Part shown: positions 6,675 to 7,426 of the stretch, piece after piece
Layout: every line of letters begins with the position of its first letter
How positions within the stretch are numbered: position 1 is the stretch's first letter
Source: an uncultured Muribaculaceae bacterium
GTDB taxonomy: Bacteria > Bacteroidota > Bacteroidia > Bacteroidales > Muribaculaceae
DNA length: 7,426 nucleotides
Direction: 5' to 3'
NCBI GenBank assembly: GCA_910588065.1
Contig: CAJUPZ010000042.1
Coordinates: forward strand, 1-7,426
Program-made: the position numbers and the translations under genes
The notes under the pieces: model-generated
The model's database searches: none
What the model was told of the DNA's origin: nothing
What the model saw: the letters and a program-made list of their open reading frames with translations, nothing else

Positions 6675-6870
6675 TCATTGCTCCGGTGGGGTGTAATCGG
6701 CATATATGGCGCTGACAGCAAGCACTATATGCAGAGCTTGGCGATTTATGTGAGATAGGAGAAGTTTTTTACAAAGATTTTATGAAATCGGCAATTTTTT
6801 CAAGGACCTCCGGCGAAATTGTGTGTATGCATGGGGTCATCACCACCATGCGGTGCTTAATAACCATCAT
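6675..6870 (-). pseudogene. Small hypothetical gene, apparently frameshifted
   Basis: The ATG at 6870 opens a 33-codon frame (6769-6870) starting MMVIKHRMVVMTPCIHT and ending SPEVLEKIADFIKSL, with an in-frame stop two codons before the ATG. In the +1 frame, the sequence from about 6769 down to the TGA at 6675-6677 continues as KKLLLSHINRQALHIVL then AVSAIYADYTPPEQ, without its own ATG. Joined by skipping one T of the TAA, the two halves give about 64 residues. Both halves look protein-like and use codons common in the neighbouring genes. I do not recognise the family. Options are a broken small gene, two chance frames, or a programmed shift at a TTG-TAA stop. A sequencing error at the adjacent A run is also possible. 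Confidence 0.35.
6695..6746. repeat. Imperfect stem-loop GCATATA/TATATGC with outer AATCG/CGATT
   Basis: GCATATA (6700-6706) pairs with TATATGC (6726-6732), and AATCG (6695-6699) pairs with CGATT (6742-6746) across a 9-nt one-sided bulge. It lies within the small-gene remnant, so the symmetry may be coincidental. Confidence 0.35.
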
Positions 6871-6933
6871 TAATCAATTGCGTTTCTCGCGGCCACGCTC
6901 ACCGCGGGTCTTTTTTCGGGGGGATGCGTCTAA

Positions 6934-6963
6934 CGTGTGGTCTCGCTTCGCTCCACCGACACG
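6934..6963. repeat. Hairpin with a central C-TTC-G apex
   Basis: CGTGTGGT (6934-6941) pairs with ACC-ACACG (6955-6963, one bulged G). A symmetric CTC/TCC internal loop leads to GC-TTC-GC at the tip (6945-6951). Confidence 0.5.
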
Positions 6964-6974
6964 CCATTATCCGG

Positions 6975-6995
6975 CCACCCGCTCGCCGCGGGTGG
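6975..6995. repeat. Perfect GC-rich 8-bp hairpin
   Basis: CCACCCGC (6975-6982) pairs with GCGGGTGG (6988-6995) around loop TCGCC. No T run follows on either strand, so it is not a classical terminator. Confidence 0.6.
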
Positions 6996-7030
6996 GAATT
7001 ACCCAGGCGAGGTAGGGAGAGGCGGGCGCT

Positions 7031-7063
7031 CATCACCGCGAGAAGGAGAGAGGAGAGGTGATG
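7031..7063. repeat. CATCACC/GGTGATG stem with a 19-nt purine-rich loop
   Basis: The 7-bp stem is perfect (7031-7037 with 7057-7063), and the loop is almost entirely A and G. Confidence 0.4.
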
Positions 7064-7084
7064 GGGGATGCGCAAGGTAATACA

Positions 7085-7097
7085 GAGCCGTAGGCTC
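7085..7097. repeat. GAGCC-GTA-GGCTC hairpin
   Basis: A perfect 5-bp stem with a 3-nt loop. On the minus strand the tip reads C-TAC-G, the same as the hairpin at 7381-7399 on the plus strand. Confidence 0.5.
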
Positions 7098-7111
7098 GTC
7101 TATTTTGTTAT

Positions 7112-7130
7112 CCCCGTACGAAGTGCGGGG
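7112..7130. repeat. Outer hairpin, left side of the inverted-repeat element
   Basis: CCCCGTAC (7112-7119) pairs with GTGCGGGG (7123-7130) around loop GAA, with one T-G wobble (7117/7125). Its core GTACGNAGTGC recurs on the minus strand at 7381-7399. Confidence 0.65.
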
Positions 7131-7150
7131 CACGCGCCCCACCAATGCAG

Positions 7151-7171
7151 ATGGTGCCGGAGGTACCACAC
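7151..7171 (+). repeat. Left arm of a 21-bp perfect inverted repeat
   Basis: Positions 7151-7171 are the exact reverse complement of 7340-7360. The arm also folds on itself: TGGTGCC (7152-7158) with GGTACCA (7162-7168), loop GGA, one G-T wobble. With wobble pairs, RNA pairing between the arms could extend outward to 7145 and 7366. ACCAAT (7141-7146) and ATTGGT (7372-7377) add a further outer pair. Confidence 0.9.
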
Positions 7172-7207
7172 TTAAATTGACTCATATTCAATAACATCGC
7201 CTCTCAC

Positions 7208-7248
7208 GAGGCTCTGGGAGAAGAGATGCCTCTGCTGCCCCAGGCCTC
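7208..7248. repeat. Bulged 10-bp hairpin in the core between the arms
   Basis: GAGGC (7208-7212) pairs with GCCTC (7244-7248), T7213 is bulged, and CTGGG (7214-7218) pairs with CCCAG (7239-7243). Inside, AGAG (7222-7225) pairs with CTCT (7230-7233). GAGGC can alternatively pair with GCCTC at 7199-7203. Confidence 0.5.
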
Positions 7249-7339
7249 GCGCTGCGCGCTCGTGCAGGGGTTGCATATCACATCGCGCAGCCTGCGCTCA
7301 GACGTCTCCGACGCCCATCCCTGCAAATGTGATGAGACG

Positions 7340-7360
7340 GTGTGGTACCTCCGGCACCAT
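7340..7360 (-). repeat. Right arm of the 21-bp perfect inverted repeat
   Basis: Exact reverse complement of 7151-7171, with 168 bp between the arms. Its self-hairpin (7343-7349/7353-7359, loop TCC) has an A-C mismatch on the plus strand, which becomes a G-T wobble on the minus strand, as expected of a mirror-image copy. Confidence 0.9.
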
Positions 7361-7380
7361 TTGTGTATGTGATTGGTAAT

Positions 7381-7399
7381 CCGGGCACTACGTACCCGG
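7381..7399. repeat. Outer hairpin, right side of the inverted-repeat element
   Basis: CCGGGCAC (7381-7388) faces GTACCCGG (7392-7399) around loop TAC, with one C-A mismatch that is a G-T wobble on the minus strand. Read on the minus strand it aligns with the hairpin at 7112-7130. Confidence 0.65.
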
Positions 7400-7426
7400 A
7401 AATCTAGGACCTGCGCAAGAGTTGAA

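Larger units (their letters stand above)
6888..7426. other. GC-rich hairpin-dense region without a protein gene
   Basis: No coding frame here looks real. The DNA changes from AT-rich to GC-rich and carries many short inverted repeats: 6934-6963, 6975-6995 (perfect 8-bp stem, 5-nt loop), 7031-7063 (CATCACC/GGTGATG), 7085-7097, 7112-7130, 7127-7140, 7151-7171 with 7340-7360, 7199-7212, 7208-7248 and 7381-7399. Purine-rich stretches (about 7005-7030 and 7038-7070) lie between them. I find no signature of RNase P RNA, tmRNA, SRP RNA or rRNA. Confidence 0.6.

Noticed and set aside
6888..6916. Plus-strand terminator CGCGG/CCGCG followed by six T
   Set aside because: The stem is only 5 bp, the T run is separated from it by four bases, and no plus-strand gene precedes it.
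6782..7015. 77-codon plus-strand ORF in the non-coding region
   Set aside because: Its first part is the antisense of the more protein-like minus frame at 6769-6870, and the rest runs through GC-rich hairpins. The translation is rich in R, P and S and has no recognisable motif.
7000..7140. Possible RNase P, tmRNA or SRP RNA gene
   Set aside because: None of the conserved core sequences of these RNAs is present despite the many hairpins.

Overview
The window looks like chromosomal DNA of a member of the Bacteroidales, probably a Muribaculaceae-type gut bacterium (family-level placement is inference). The evidence is a Bacteroides-type serine palmitoyltransferase, -7 boxes of the TAnnTTTG type on the minus strand ahead of genes, no Shine-Dalgarno sequences at the starts, and an aspS product that begins like Bacteroides AspRS.

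Layout. Positions 1-350 hold a plus-strand tRNA cluster: a partial tRNA-Gly(GCC) cut by the window edge, a complete tRNA-Gly(GCC), a tRNA-Leu(GAG) and a strong terminator. A 9-nt-period tandem repeat follows. All protein genes are on the minus strand. Serine palmitoyltransferase (472-1659) makes the first sphingolipid intermediate and ends at a GC-rich hairpin that faces the tRNA cluster. A 10-helix EamA/DMT transporter (1792-2709) comes next. A compact unit aspS - nif3-like - C4 zinc-ribbon/coiled-coil gene is read from about 6350 down to a textbook terminator at 2934-2965. aspS and nif3 overlap by ATGA and the next gap is 5 bp, so the three are probably co-transcribed. A second -7-like box inside the end of nif3 could give the zinc-ribbon gene its own promoter.

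From about 6365 to 7426 there is no long gene. The first part is AT-rich with short repeats and hairpins. A small minus-strand coding remnant at 6675-6870 reads as two protein-like frames joined by a +1 shift. From about 6880 on the DNA is GC-rich and packed with short hairpins. The most unusual structure is at 7112-7399: a 21-bp perfect inverted repeat separated by 168 bp, bracketed by a matching pair of outer hairpins in opposite orientation. Those outer hairpins share a core while their stem bases change in a compensating way. The core contains crossing inverted repeats that could form a pseudoknot. This may be a BIME/REP-like or MITE-like element, an invertible segment or a structured RNA; the sequence alone does not decide.
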